64,000 nt of DNA from Lyophyllum atratum (GCA_014905825.1 JACGCN010000027.1:558001-622000), one strand, 5' to 3'. Counted from the first letter of the stretch, positions 12,301 through 26,300 are shown. The notes: generated by a model from the sequence alone, not told the origin. Numbers and translations are program-made.

Positions 12301-14057
12301 AACGTATAGGATTGGCGTCAAAAACCCTTGTAAAAATTGAGCGTGTCGTTTTCTCTCCTCGGAATGAAGTACGTACAATAGAAGAAGAAGAAGCCGATCA
12401 TAACATTGGCCTCAGCCCACCCTGAACGCCTATGAGATCAAGAGAAGTGAGGCAGAAAATTAATGTTCATACAAGGTGTCGCAAGTCTGGAAAGGGAGAT
12501 GATAGGTTAAGTTGTAGAAGGCACCTTATAGAAAGCTTACGGGCTGCCAATGAATGCAATTTCGTTCCAGTCGAACGTAAGGAGGGAAAATCCCAATCCG
12601 CTCCGATAGCCAAACATTTGGTTGATTTTCTAATTTATGGTGATCAGTGTAACGTTGTGGACAGGGACCAACCTAAACGTACGACGTTCTTTGGGGCCGC
12701 CCAACATACCTACCCAAAGGGTTTAGCGGTGGTTAGAAGAAATATGGGCAAATACAAAATACCCATGTGAAGACACTGAGGTGTGTTAGAACATAAATAT
12801 TGATGCATTAGTAAAAATTTTAGCCTACCTCAGGGCCTGGAAGAGATATCCAGGAACGAAATCTGTGTCGAGATTTAAGCATTGATACACCACCAAAAAT
12901 TGCGCACTAACACCACAACGTCGCGCCTACGAATGCGTAGAGAAAATACTTTTCTCTACTCAAACCTTCGTGTTGCCCAATGCCAGCATAGCTTTGGGAG
13001 TGTAACGTGTTAAATAGAGCACAAGATACAAGGGCGTTGGGCCAAACTGGGCATGATACATTGAGTGTGGCGAATGGTGCATGTTGAAAATATGGAACGT
13101 ACTCATCGACGGCGGCGTCACGAGGAATCGGCGAGCAACGCCTCCGATGGAGAAGCCAATGAGTTGGGTGGACATGACAAGCAGCCATTGGTCTAGAACT
13201 GATGTTAGACTACGTAGCGATGGCGAGACAAGGCCATACAAGTAAATGGGAAGATTTGAGTGTAATAGACCCGCTGAACGGCGATAATATCAGTCGCATA
13301 AGCTGTCTGAGCCCCAACTCCGGCCATAATGGTCACAAGCACCTGCGGATAACGGCGGGGATAATGTTAGTGATGAGCACATATCTGCAGCGCGACGATT
13401 ACATACATGTTCTTTAATGCTGAAAGGCCCGGGATTGATCTCAAAGCCGAATATCGTTTTATTTGGAAGAAACCTCGCCCACATACGACCGAGAGGAAAT
13501 ACTAGTAGCTGTGCCACGAGCTTGTTACCAAAAGATTAGGGTCAGACAAGATATTTTGAAGGGCAGTGAGATACTTACACTTCCGATTGCGACTGACGGA
13601 TAGCGGAAGTAGAAGAATTGGTTCATTCCTGGTATAACAGCAGCCCAACAGACTCCAAGTGTCCACGCGCGCAGCGTAGAAGCAGGCATATCCGGGTCAT
13701 CGAAATTTGCCACAGCTGAGCGTACTTCGGGGTACGGAGAATCATCTTCTATGTCATCGAGGACATGTGTAATTAGCAGGGCCAAAAAGAGATTGAGAAA
13801 TCCAGATACCGAGTACGGAGCTGCTGTCGAGATTGGGGTCGAAGACATCGTAAATGTCACTCTCGGGGTGAGTGAGAATCGAGGATGCCAGCTTCGAAGC
13901 AGAAGGACCGAGGCTACCGTCTTGAAGAAAGTTGAGTTGCTTCCAGTAGTAGGCCGCATCGAAGATGCTCACCGATAGATTTTTCCTCGTCTCGCGTATG
14001 GTACGACAGATAGACGGTGGCTTGTTGGCCCTCCTCTGTGGTCCTATTCTCGCTCAT
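9314..14057 (-). CDS. Oligopeptide transporter, OPT family
   Basis: OPT proteins are proton-coupled importers of small peptides (or metal-chelates) in the plasma membrane. The N-terminal exons join to the family hallmark EDDSPYPEVRSAVANFDDPDMPASTLRAW at about 13650-13750, followed by IPGMNQFFYFRYPSVAIGS and a VFPLGRMWARFLP segment. Near the end are PPASAVNYVPWAIIGFLFQYVVRRKNFSYWAKYN (about 9790-9900), LSAALDAGTAVGVIIIFF, then LQYPLSGNIGDSTIRSW joined to WGNSVFRNTADWKSTPL. The proposed last exon ends TFGPSLNVLEPLT at 9314. The proposed start (MSENRTTEEG, 14057) needs one 52-nt intron and is the least sure part. The middle consists of many small exons that I did not place individually. The next gene downstream on the same strand is the beta-galactosidase. 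Confidence 0.85.
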
Positions 14058-17000
14058 ATCATCCCTCTCCAAGCGCCTCCCGTTCACACCCCCGCCGAAA
14101 GGTGATAATCTACTCGGAGGTCCTTCCAGCGCGACCTAGAAGGTATAATGTTCCTCTGAAGTGGAGGAGAAAACTAGCCGGATGAGGTTGGACGAGCGGG
14201 TATTCGGGTCAATCCACGATGGTCCCGTACAATTAGAGATAAGCTGGTCAGACTGATATGTTCCCCCTGAGAGCCGTGCCGAGCCTTTCCAGGACAGTCG
14301 CTGCTTCGTGTGATAGCTCCTCCTCCGAGGGAGGAAAGACGAGCACGATAATGGTGGATAGGTGGGAAGTAGAGAGGGAGAGAGCAGGAAGGCAGCAGCG
14401 TGAATTCTGCGGGGATAGCTGTGCCTCCCGCTTACTTACCCGCGTATGCTCAGGAGCTGAAGAAGGTCGAGTCCAAGTCAGGCACAAAACTAAAATCCAC
14501 GTGCCAGTTTTTTCTGATCCCCCAATCCATTCAACTCCATTGCTCCATCCACTTCAATTAAACCACCTGCTGGCCTGTCAGTCCTACGCTTTCACATACT
14601 CATACGCTCCATACTAACCCGATCCTTTCGTTGCAGCTTGCGGTGTCAACAGACCTACTTATGGCGTTGCGTATTTCGTCACCCTGTGGGAGGTTTTGGC
14701 CCAAATGGGTCATACTCAATGATGGCTCATTACTTTCAATGGCCTGAAAAATGATCCAAACGGTGGCGGTCCGCCACGGTGCCACTATGTATACGACTTG
14801 AGTATCATCATGTGCTCAACGTTCAAACCGATCTCCAGGCCCTCTTGCTCATTGTCTCCGATATCCTTGGTGAACATGCCGCCCATCAAGAACAGTACTG
14901 GCCCTCGGCTTGGCTTCCCGCGCGATAACAACAAGGATTGCCAAAGCAGGTTTGTCCAGGTCTAATGTTGTTATGAAGGTCCGGCGATTTCGGTATGTGG
15001 AATCCATCTATCTGAATCGGCCTAGCCCCCACCGCTAATAATGGTTCACTGACAGGACTTCCTGCGATCCCACTTATAGCGGCTCCGACGTGTATTTCTG
15101 GTGCGCCCAGACTCTGAAGCCCAGTTTGCGGCCCGCATCTCTGCCGTTCTATCAGCGGTTCACTTGGAAAATCGTACAGACCTTCTATCACATCGCTCAC
15201 TGGCTGAAGTCATGCTGGTATGACGGTCCATCTGTAATAAGGGACCGTCAATCGCCGCCTGTAGGCGACGGCCCTTACCTGCCCAATAGCTCCCTGCGTG
15301 CAGTGTCTGGTAAGTCCATCTTGCTGGTTCCAAGTAGATCCATGGCATGTCTACATACAGCGAGACGTCTGACGAATGTCCATCACCAATACGTCTTTCG
15401 TGGGCAAGTCTCTGAAAACCTCTCAACAATTCTAGCCCTGCCCACATTTAACAGAATGTCTCCCTCTGGACCCTGTACTACCCTAGACGAATGCGGGGGG
15501 TAATTTCGAGCTCTCATCTTATGGGTTGGCAAACATCCACAGCCGATGAGAAAAGTAGAAGTGTGGGTGTGTGACGTGGGTACGTACAGCTGGCAGAGAG
15601 AGAGCTGGCACCTGATTTGCGACAATCCGGACTTCTCTCGGCTTTCATTATCTTGGGTCCAAGGCCGGATGCGCTTGTTCCAACTAGGGTCTTATCTATC
15701 ATAATGACAATGACCATTCTCACGGCCTACGCATTGAAATGCAGAGTCTTGTCATCTATCCGTCTTAACAGGTCTCTGTGTATCATTCTATCGTAAGCTT
15801 ACTTCTATCCTTTACATCGTAGGAAATTCTCGCCTCTTGCGCCACGCACCTCCGGACACGTTATGGTGAGACACCCTTACAGGCTTGATATGCCGATACG
15901 AAGCTTTTTATGCGATTTTCCGAGCGTTAATTCCGCCAACCTCAGACCTGCATACGCTCCGTATGTGACCGCAGATAGAATTGCCACTGAGGCCAGTCGC
16001 ATGGAATAAGCGACGCAGCTGGCCTTGTCATAGCCCGTTCTTTATATCGTGTCTTGCATCGCTCGAATAAAGTCTCCATGTGCGTGTATCTTGTGTCACC
16101 TTCTTTTCCTCGTGTTCCGAATGCCATGCACATATTCAATGTCTCTGTGCGCGTACCGCGTTGTGGGCTACGGCATGCCTTGCCAGGTCCTCTGTCGCCG
16201 CCCTAGACCTGAATTACCAGAGGCCAAGAACCAAATGCCTTACATTCAGAACAAGAGCAAGATCTTGATTTCTCACTTCGACCCATCCTTCACCACAGTC
16301 TGGGCATTTCCTCACCGAAATTCGGATACATCCAAGCTCATCCTCGGATCCACTGATCGCGCGGACGATCCTAGAGTAGGCACAATGAAATCATACTTTC
16401 CGACGTCCACATCCCCTCGACATCCCCATGTCATCACCTACAGTAGTGCCAAAAGACAAGCTGAGGGAGAGCTTGGAGTTTCATCATTACCTCCGATATT
16501 ATCGGGGACTGGCAACAACTTCACAGGTCGCTGGCAGACGGAAATTTACGACTCTCACCCCTCCCCAAGGTCCACACCCAGACCCCCTGTTACATGTGCT
16601 CCTTGTTACTATTTCGCTCCGGCTACGCTACGCTCCCCTTCCGGCAAAGGCGTCCCCAATAATCAAAGAGTGGGCGCCACAATCTCAGTACGGAGTCGAG
16701 TTCGCTGATCTCCGTTGCAGTCATCACCTTGAAATAATAGTCGGAGTTAGCGGAAACTCGTGTACTTAGGGTCAACATAGGTATATCATCCCCTGATCAT
16801 CCCTTACAGATACTTTATCCTGAGATACTTACACCTACTACAGCGATCGTCAGGATAGCGAACATGATCCGCGAACCGGCGGCAGCCGTTGCCGACGCAT
16901 GTCAAGAATAAAAATATAGAGTTGGAGTCTATGGGCCAAAAGCGCCTCTCGATACAGGTCATCTGGATTCAGAGCACATGCTATCTTTTTGTTAATGGCG

Positions 17001-17687
17001 TATCCGGCACGTTGCTCACCTGACACCGTTTACGCAGGCATCTACATTCTGCGCCAAACGACCTGCTATGTACAAGGGAACACCTTGGGAACACCGCTAC
17101 GAAGATTTGTGGCTCGATGCATAGACTGTCACTGCTCAATTTTCAATATAATTTTGCAGTTCTGGACTTACTTAAGACTCTAACTGCTTATCTCGTTCTC
17201 CACAGAGACGAGCCCGGAGCTTGGAATGATATCTTTGGGGCTTCACGATTCTTGAAGATCGTCACTGTTTAACCATGTGGACCCTCATGCGTGTATCGTA
17301 TGTACGACCTGTCGTCGTCTTTCTAACAAGTCGAAAACGAAGCAAGACGGAGCATACAGAGAATGCACATAGGTATAGCTATAGTACAAGCTTTCGATGA
17401 TTGGTTAAAATAGCGATAAGAAAGCAACTGACTGGGTGAGAGGACATGGGACGTGGACTGACGTGGGTATATAGATCGTGTTCACTCTAATTTGATAACG
17501 GATAACAGGGAAGGACAGGGAACTCTCTCCGGCCGGCTTTCGAATCATCCAGAGCAAGGTGTTGCCATGTGGAGAGGGGAGCCTGTCAAATTGAGTGCAA
17601 GAGGAAACATCCACAGCGCCCACTATGGAGTGCGCGGCGTACATGCCAGATGCAGGACCATAGTTACCCCAGACCTCGGCTACTATC
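14058..17687. other. Gene-poor stretch of about 3.6 kb
   Basis: The first few hundred bases are the likely OPT promoter. Beyond a possible remnant at 14886-15723 (separate entry) I see only short frames with no recognisable motif. The 16.0-16.8 kb part has a 219-residue plus frame of low-complexity character that I do not accept as a gene. Confidence 0.5.
14886..15723 (-). other. Possible degraded gene or gene remnant
   Basis: On the minus strand a stretch near 15290-15450 reads SDVSLYVDMPWIYLEP and RWTYQTLHAGSYWA, and across a GT-AG intron continues ADGPSYQHDFSQ. The composition is protein-like and the last piece is vaguely like the ADGSF-QH segment of polysaccharide lyase family 8. Flanking frames do not join without stops, so I cannot support an intact gene. 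It may be a decayed enzyme gene. Confidence 0.22.
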
Positions 17688-19729
17688 TCAGTATAGCACC
17701 GCCATCTCCGCCGACACAATTGCCAGTCCCACTCCAGTCATGACGATCAAGGGCAGCGTATTCCAATACGCGAACGTTCTCTGCTTGATGAAAATCCCTT
17801 TCTGTTGTAGTATCTGTCTCCACAGCAACCCGGCAAGACTTGCACTGAAAGTGAAGCTCACGGCGCCAATATTACTTGCCACCGCTAGAGAAATAGCAGC
17901 CGCTCGATTACTCTCAGGCGACAGATCCGCAGCCCTGACGATCTTCGTGAGCAGGATAGTCGCACCGATGTTCGTGCCTGACAGGTTGCAGAGAATGACG
18001 CCGACTACGCCGATGAGCCATATGACGGGGAACATCTGCTTCCCGGATGCGCGGACGAGCCAGTTGGCGAATATCTCAATCCAGCCTTGGTGCGCAAGGC
18101 CCTCAATGAGAATGAACTGGGAGAAGGCGAACGGAACGAGTGCGAATGGCAAGCGCGGGAGTGCGGTGAAAAAGGTGGGGAAGTGGGACGCCAGTTTGGC
18201 GTAGGTGGTTATGTAACGGGAACGTATTCGGGCATGCGTTGATTTCGACGACAGTCCTTCAGAAGGTTCGTCTACGAGGGTTCGCACAGTAATATTGGTG
18301 TTCTGCGTGTTGGACCTCGTGTTAACTCGTGTGTTGGTCGCTGCGGTGGGGAGAGCCGCGTCATCGAATGCAATGTTGGTCGCCCGCGGAATTGGTGTTG
18401 GTGGCTTGACATTTTCTCCATTATCGGAGGTCTTTTCTGTGGAATTTCTGCCGCCTTGCATCTCGAGCGGAATATCTGTCGTAGGAGAGGAGATGTCATC
18501 GGACCTTTTCCGTTTTGGCCTCTGTCCAAGCATTGGAATGTTTTTAGCCCATCGATAGTGATCCCAGGCAATGTCGTAGATGAATTTGGCAACTGCAAAT
18601 GGGAGGCTAATCTTCCATACGTCAACATGGAAGAAACTGACGATGATAATGACAATGAGACAAGTGCCAAGGAGGACACTGCCGACCCATGCACCAATGG
18701 GGTCTAGAAGCACGGACCGTACATCTAGATCTTCCGTCACAGCGAGTCGTCGAGGTATGTACTTGGATTTGCGGAATTGGCACCCCAGCGCAATCAGGCA
18801 CGCTACGCTGCATCCCAAGAAGGGGAGGATGGTATAGGCAGTAAACGCTGCATTGTTCACCGAAAAGCCTTCGCAGATCACGACGTTGGTCGGATTACCA
18901 ACAAAGAGAACCATGCTTGCGGTGTTCGCGGCGGCGAATTCAGACATGAGCCAGGACATGGGGTTTAGCTGGAGAGATATTGAATTGGAAACATCGTCTT
19001 GTGGGAAAACGAGGGAACAGTACCTCGGTCACTTTTGTATAATATACAAGGAATGCGGTCCCGGATAGAATGACAGGATCGTTTCCCAAGAGGACACTCA
19101 AGGCCGTCAACATGAGGTAAAAGTAGAAGAAGAGCTTGTATCCGTGAGATCCTCCTTTATTGCTAACCCAGAAAGCGGCTGCTTGGAGGACCCCTGTGAT
19201 GTCCAATGTGATTGCCATGTACGCAAGGGAGAAAAAGAGGATGAGGATGTTATACGGTTTGACACCATCTGTGCCGCTGGAGAAGTGGGTGTTAGCTAAA
19301 GGCTCCGTCGATTGGCACATGAGATAAGATGCTGTAAAATAGTAGGCCATGTTTCTGACTGGTCATGGAGCAGCCTGGAAAACGCCGCAGGCAGGTGGAT
19401 GAAGTTCGGAAATTGCAAAACATCCGAAGGGTAACGAGAATGAAATGGATAACGCACACTATGCCGTCTCTAATCTGCAGGATTTCAAGAGAGTCTCCGC
19501 ATGAATTTCAAGGGGGAGGAAATGACGTAGGTATGCTCACAACACTCGGTCCAAGGCATTGAGCTGCCCATAGAATGACAATAGCAAGTATTGGTGCAGT
19601 CGTAAGGTTGATGTAGACTCGCTTTTGCCCAATATATGGCAGACGGATCGGGATGGACACAGGAAGTATCACAAAGATGATCGAGATGATGAACACCACC
19701 AAGGTGGCTATGGACTTTCCAGTAACCAT
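17688..19729 (-). CDS. ArsB/NhaD-type anion permease (arsenite/citrate transporter superfamily)
   Basis: A polytopic membrane protein of the ion-transporter superfamily. Exon 1 from MVTGKSIATLVV (19729) has two hydrophobic helices and ends GPSV. A tiny exon encodes IRDGIV (about 19460-19475), joined to GTDGVKPYNILILFFSLAYMAITLDITGVLQAAAFWVSNKG and YLMLTALSVLLGNDPVILSGTAFLVYYT. After a further intron the long last exon starts near MSWLMSEFAAANTASMVLFVGNPTNVVI and ends EMAVLY. The FVGNPTNVVICEGF and LSGTNIGATILLTKI segments are the paired re-entrant motifs of this fold. A hydrophilic loop of about 130 residues (K/R/T/N rich) lies in the middle. Annotated relatives are called arsenical pump proteins; the true substrate is unknown, and no ArsA or other arsenic gene is nearby. 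Confidence 0.82.
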
Positions 19730-20305
19730 CGTGAACCTTTCCTGGCCGACAGTTCACCCTTTCAGCACTTGGGAGCCGTCCTAGAGAGAGCAGCAACTTC
19801 AGCGCCCTTAAGCAGCCCCAATAATCATGATGGTGTGCAAAGGTGTGGAACAAGATCGCATCAAGAACGCACAGCATTTCTTCGCCCAGGACTCACCAGG
19901 TATAACTTCCTCCCTTAACACGAAAGCGTCCAGCCCAACGAATCGATGCCTCCCTATCCACAGATAACAAAGCTTCAATTATACGGGGGAGTGCGCGAGC
20001 TAATAGCCTCGTTTCTCTGAAGTTTTGGAAGAGGGCAAATTTACAGAACATTTTAGCGCCCGGAGATCAGGTGGGATGGCACCGCCTTCAATTTGCAGCA
20101 GCGTCCTGGTCAGGGGTTGCTTTTGATCTACGGCACGTTTTCATACTTAGCCGACACATCGGGCTCGGCGTTGGGCCTGACGCTGGGGAGACGCTGGCTC
20201 CGATGCTGCGCCCATTGCGCGTCTAAATCTATCTTACCTCTCGCGACCACAGCGTAGTAGCTGAAGAGCTGACACCTGAACGCCCTCACCGCAGTGTTGC
20301 TCAGG
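19730..20305. promoter_or_regulatory. Divergent promoter region, permease and CorA-like gene
   Basis: The permease (minus) and the CorA-like gene (plus) start from opposite ends of this roughly 575-nt gap. No specific factor site could be named. Confidence 0.5.
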
Positions 20306-23300
20306 ATGCAGTCTCCAGTTCCCTACCGGCTTCGTTCTGCAACGGTTGACTTTGAGGCTTTTCGTAACGCCATGCCCCCCATACCAAGGGATTTGCCTCC
20401 TCGTGTTCCGGCACCCAGCCATCGCCACGGCGCTCCTTCCGGTGAGTAAAGCCTCTTGGTCAATATAAATTGATCGATCTTCGCTGATGATGCTTCTGTT
20501 CTTACGATTCTTAGGACCTTGGCCATTTCTCGACATTGATGACCAAGTGACTGGAAACGAACTAGGTTCTGCAGCTCTTACTAACACCACATACCCCTAG
20601 GTGGACCCCAAGCAGCTCAAGAACACTGAGCCTTCCCCTCCTACCCAAGCCTGCGACCACCTCGATGCCCAGAAGTGCAATGGTTGCTGGGTTGGTTACC
20701 CCCAATCACTCTTTCCAAACTGGACCCCCGCGCAACAGAGACGTAGCCGGATATCCAAGATTAAAGACCGGTCGACAGACACATGCATTATCCGCTACGT
20801 TGATGTTGCTGAGAATGGCCAGTTTTCGACGTCAAAAGACCTACCAGTGACGAATGAAGGCAAGGACGCCCATTGGGAATTTATGAGAGCACCTGTGAGT
20901 GGAGTCTCTGCATTACTCGATTCCACCATTGAAAAGTCTGCCAGCGGCCTCCAGGTACAAGATTGAGAGCCATGTTCCTAGAAAACCTTTCAGGACCTGT
21001 GCTCCAAATGATTGGGACGAAGTGAGCTCCGCCATATCATGTCCTTTTTCTTGAACCACGTCTGATTGGTAGTGCAGATACAATGTTGAACCATTTTTCT
21101 TCTCATCGTCTCTTGGGTGGATTCCTGCTAGGTACCAGGAGGAAGTTAGACCTCATAAGAGTGACCGTACGTTTCTGTCATGCCTATGCTGTTCTTCTTC
21201 TAACCGCCTCTAAAGATATCACCATAACACTCACTTTCATTCGAACGATGCAAAACCCGACTACTTTGTCGCCAAATGCAAGATCAAGCTATACTGAGAG
21301 CACGATGAGCCAAGAGCAGCCGCCACCAGACCAAGTCATTGACACCCAAGCACCCCTCTCCATTCGATCGAGTCTGTAACTTCATCCATCTACAGACCCT
21401 CAAGCTGATAAGAAGCCCCGAACGCGAATAGGTGACCGCATTCTGCTACCTGACCTTCTGGCCCTGCACATGGTACGGACACCCATGAATAGCACCATCA
21501 TTTCCTACCACCCCAGCGAAGAACACCGCACCACCACTGCATCGTCCCTACACACCCGGCTAAACGCAGCAGGTCGCTCTGTCTACTGGAATACGATGTT
21601 CGCAAGCCATGATGACCCCACTTTTGTTTTCCTGTCTATCTTATGGTATGCACTGTACGCGTGGGATGAGACATTGGAAGTGCTGTACGCTCATATATGT
21701 TTTCTGGTACGTAGCCTACTGTTCAAGGTGTCTGGTTAGCGGGGACTTCAGTAGATAGGCTAAGTGTACGTCGGTAATTGTAATGACAATAGACTTAGCC
21801 TACCCCTATGCCTGTCAGGCTGCTGTAGGGGGGGATTTTTGTCAAGCCTAAGCAAGTCTATACTGCGTACTGAAGCATAGGGAGAGAAGGGTGTTGGAAG
21901 TGTATCAAGTATATGAAGAACCCAAGAATCATAGGAAATCATTTTATAAAAGCGTACAAAGCATAATAAATCGTACTACATCATCATAAGCGTAACAAGT
22001 CCATACCGGATAGGAAAGTGTAGTAAATGGTTCATAATCATGGGTAGTAGCATAAGTGTAACAAGCATACAGGATGTCTGGCAAGCGAAGCCTAGAAAGT
22101 TTAACTACTACCAGCGCAGCCAAGCGTAGTACGGAAGCGTACTCAAGCCTACAAAGCATAGCAATAGTTAGCCGGATACGAGCGAAGAAATCTGTGCAGT
22201 CATACCTTCTCAGCAACTGGAACATATTCCCAGCGGTCCCGAGCTTTCCGTTTCTGGACAGGTTCAGTAGACTTCTCCTCGTCGGCCTCTGCTGCTTTGC
22301 GCTTACGGCTGCTTCGGCGGGGTTCGTCGGCAGCACCTACCGAGTGTACGGCACTGGTCGCTACAGGTGCTGATGTGACGGTGTGTGAGGTGGCAGGCTT
22401 CGCCGGAGGTCGCATGTGGGTGGTGACAGGAATGGGAGTGGCAACTGATGCTGGCGTACGAGCTATGGCAGCAGCGGACACCTTTGAACTGGCGACTGGG
22501 CTCGCATCCCCAAGTGGTCCGGCGGCTTTTGCGGCATCCGATTCAGCTTCGGGCGATCCGACGGCATGATGTCGGAGAGGAACTGTGGCTATAGGAGAGA
22601 CTCGGATGACCGGAAGAGGACCTGCGACGGTCATTTGAGTAGTGTTCGTTGTGGATACTGGTTCAGCGGCAGAGCCGGTGGCAGCAGCTCCAACGACAGG
22701 GAGACTGAGTGGAGTAGGAGATGCGGGGGCACTGTCCTCCGTAGGTTGTCCAATACGCCCTCCACGTCCACGTCCACCATGGCCACGCCCACGTCCACGC
22801 CGGCCTCTACTCGAGCCTCTACCTCTACCACGGCCACGGCTGGGGGGTTCAGCGCTTGCAGATGAACCGTTTTCAGGCTCCTCGTTAGCATCCGAGCCGG
22901 TCGCAACAGCACTGATCGAATCAGGATCTATCGTGAATCCTAACTCCTGCAGCATTGGTGACGTGAAGTCTAGGATAGGAATGGCAGGTCCCGATTGTGG
23001 CGATGCGTCGGAGGCAGCGGAAGGTGCGGAAGGTGAAGGGGGAAGGACTGCCTGAGATGGTCCCGCGCTGTGGATCTCGATGATGTCGTCGTCGTCGCCG
23101 TCGTCGCCGTGGGTACTAGCGGAGAATTGAACGATGTACTCTGATCGGCCCTGTGCTTCGAAAATCAAACCGTAAAGCTGCAGAACTTCAGGGAATTTCA
23201 TGCGGTCGATGTGCAGGCTTGGATAAGCTGCCAATGCCTCGTGAACCAGTCCTACGGAGGAGCGATCCGAAGCTGCCAAAACGTCCCAAGGTATTGCACC

Positions 23301-26300
23301 GCTGTTAGAGTGCTCTAAGAGGTGATGTCAATAAAGAGATACAGGTCCTTGAATGAGATGAACGCACTCCACATGGCTTCGAAGTAGCGTACTAACAAGA
23401 CTCTTGCAGTTTTAGCAGGAATGTCGTCGGGCTCATCGGTCGGAAGCAAGGGAATGCCGTCCTCATTGAATGAAATAGTGAGAGGGTTAGGCGCCGAGCC
23501 TGACTTAGAATCAGATGCGTCCACTCGCGTGACTATGTGCAGATGCCTCAGTAATTTGCTGAGCACCGTGAAGGTTCGAACTTACCAGGAAGGGTCTTGT
23601 CGAAGAACTGTCGGAACTCCTTGCGATAGTCCTTGAAGTTCGGGCAGCTGTTCGAGAATCGTTCAGTGTTTACAGCGCTACTCACTGTAAGACTTGAGAG
23701 GTATTAGTTGACGTATAACGACACGACGCATGATGTCGTACTTGAACATTTTCACGTCATCCTTTTCATTCCTGTACGCCACTTGCACAAAGAATGCAAC
23801 ATCGCCATGACCTTCGTGACCCCACCCACACATGCTCTCTAGAGCCGCCGCCGTCGTTGGCATGAGTGCGTTCTGCTTGCTACAAGACATTGCATTAGTG
23901 ACCTGCTAGTGACCACATCGTCGGATGACTCACGCAAATACTGCTTCACGGGATGGTGGTTGTGTGAGGCGGGCATTGTGTTCAGCCGCCATGGTCTCGT
24001 ACTTATTGTGCGTCTCGTCGTCAAGCTCATCGTAGAGTTCATTCTTGTGCTTATGCCAGAGCTTGAGGTTGGCCTGCTGTGGCGTTAGGCCAAGCTCGAC
24101 TCGGTCGCTCTTGATCTTCTGATTGATCGCATCGCTGTTTTCCGCTGCGAAAAGTTTGACAGCGTTGGTCGCGCGAGGTTTGCTGCTCGAAGCGAAGGAG
24201 AGCCGCATGTGACCAGACACTTGGTCTCCTGAAGCCTTCACGTTGTTCGAAAAGAACTTAATCATTGCCTGTAGGAACGAGGAATGATTAGACCTTTGAC
24301 CAGACGTAGTGGATATAAAAACATACTTTCTGCAAGCTGGCGAGGTTCGGACCGCCCTCCTGTTCACACCTGAACTCCTGAACATAGCCTGGGTAGACAT
24401 TGTCCATGACCCATTGAGACTTGCATCCCTTGACGCCAGCTAGCCCTCGTGGTCCTTTGCCTTGCAAGCCGGCAACATAAGTCGCGTAATTTGGCATATG
24501 TTTCATGAGGTGTCCGCGTTGCGGTCCCGTGAAGGCCTTCTGCTCAGGGCGGATGGAGGAAGTCGACGGCTCCCGAGACGGGGTAGATGGGGTGCGCGGC
24601 TCGAAAGCAGGAAGTTGCTTATTCAAAGGAGGTGCTTCAGCACCAGAGGAGGTCGAGTCAGCAGGTGGAGTTGACATGATAAACCGATAGAGGATTGCGA
24701 AAAAGGAGGGTGGCACGACGAGTGGAGGACTTTATAGTTTTGCACCTGCGGCATTTGCAAAGTGGTAATGGTGCATGCCATTGTGCCGCACTGTGTCCGG
24801 AAAAGACCCGTAATGGCCCAGCGGTCGCGAGACATCGGGCCTTGGGAAGGCTGGCCGACCTGGCCAACATCAATGCAGCATATTTGTCACGACACTATGG
24901 CCAAGCGGGGAGGAACCGTGAAGGAATCGGAGATCGCGATCTAGGGCCAGGTTCATTGGTCGAAGCCCGTAGTGACCAAGCGAAGGCGGCTGAGGAGACT
25001 GAATGTGTATAGCTGGTCCAAGCGCACCCTTGATAGTTGCATAGGAACTCGAGACCTGGTGCATTGTAAGTTATATAAGATAGTGATTGGGAATGATAAC
25101 TGTAGTAGGTAACTAACTAGTTCTCAGATAAGACAAGCGACAATGTATGAGATCGAGTATGATAGGATTAGGGATGTCAGCGGTAGGAAATCCAGACGTT
25201 GACGTGCATTAACGAGGTGCCTAAAATGATCGAGCATGAGTCAGAAAAGATGCCATATCAGCAAAGAAACATAGCCTTACGGTGCGTTCTACCTGTAACA
25301 GGACAGAGGCAGTGTCCAAGCGACGCGGCGAGGTTCGTCGGCACCTGCATATGTCCAACGCGGCGAGCAGACCAACTGACTGTTCGTCAAGTTGGACGGG
25401 CAACGGAACATTGTGCCTGCGACAGAAAGGTGGAACACCTGATGGGTAATCTTGAGGTTGCTTGAGGTCGAGTAGGCGAGATCAGCCGTTTGTACAACGA
25501 GCTGAGCGAGCTACCAAAGGTAGTACTCGCAGGAATGGGTTTCGTTGACGTGGGAGTGTCCTCCGAGACAGCATGGTAGCGAGTTCACCGGAGAGGATGA
25601 GCGGCACTGAGGTTGTGTCCTGTTGATTAACGACTCGTAAGTAAGTTGGAACGAAGGAAAGGAAGTTAGGAAAATGATACGCACTCTAGGCTTCGGTAGC
25701 TGTGCGCTCGAAGATATCCTTGACGAAGCTGTTGAGGATACGCCTTGTTCGAGATACCGGTATCGGGGGGGACCTGCGTAAGGACAGCAATTGGCGTCGG
25801 CGACATCAGAATGGAGGCGGGAAGTAGCATCGGGAGTCTGACTTAACAAATTCTCACCTTCAGATTTTCCCACCCACGTCGGATGCACAAGCCAGTAAGT
25901 TCTCACCTTCAAGTCTTCCCTCCCACGTCTCCATAGCTTAGGTTTTCGTCGTTCATCACCATTGCTCCCCCTGCTTTCGCTTCAAGTCCACCCCATCCCT
26001 TCCTGCGAGTACTACCCTTGGTAGCTCGCTCAGCTCGTTGTACAAACGGCTGATCTCGCCTCCTGGACCTCAAGCACACCTGGCCTCGACCTCAAGCATC
26101 CTCAAGGCTTATTCCGTTCCGACCTTACCCCCTTCCTGCGAGTATTACCTTCGGTAGCTCGTTCAGCTCGTTGCACAAACGGCTGATACTGCAACCTCTG
26201 TCTCAAGTCTCTCGACGGCTCATAGCTCGTTACCTTCGGGCTTCTCTTACCGGTCGGCTCTGTTCGTGCTTTCCCCACCCAGGGTGCGTTTTGCGTCAAG

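Noticed and set aside
16049..16708. 219-codon plus frame
   Set aside because: No recognisable domain, composition not protein-like, no relatives in the window.
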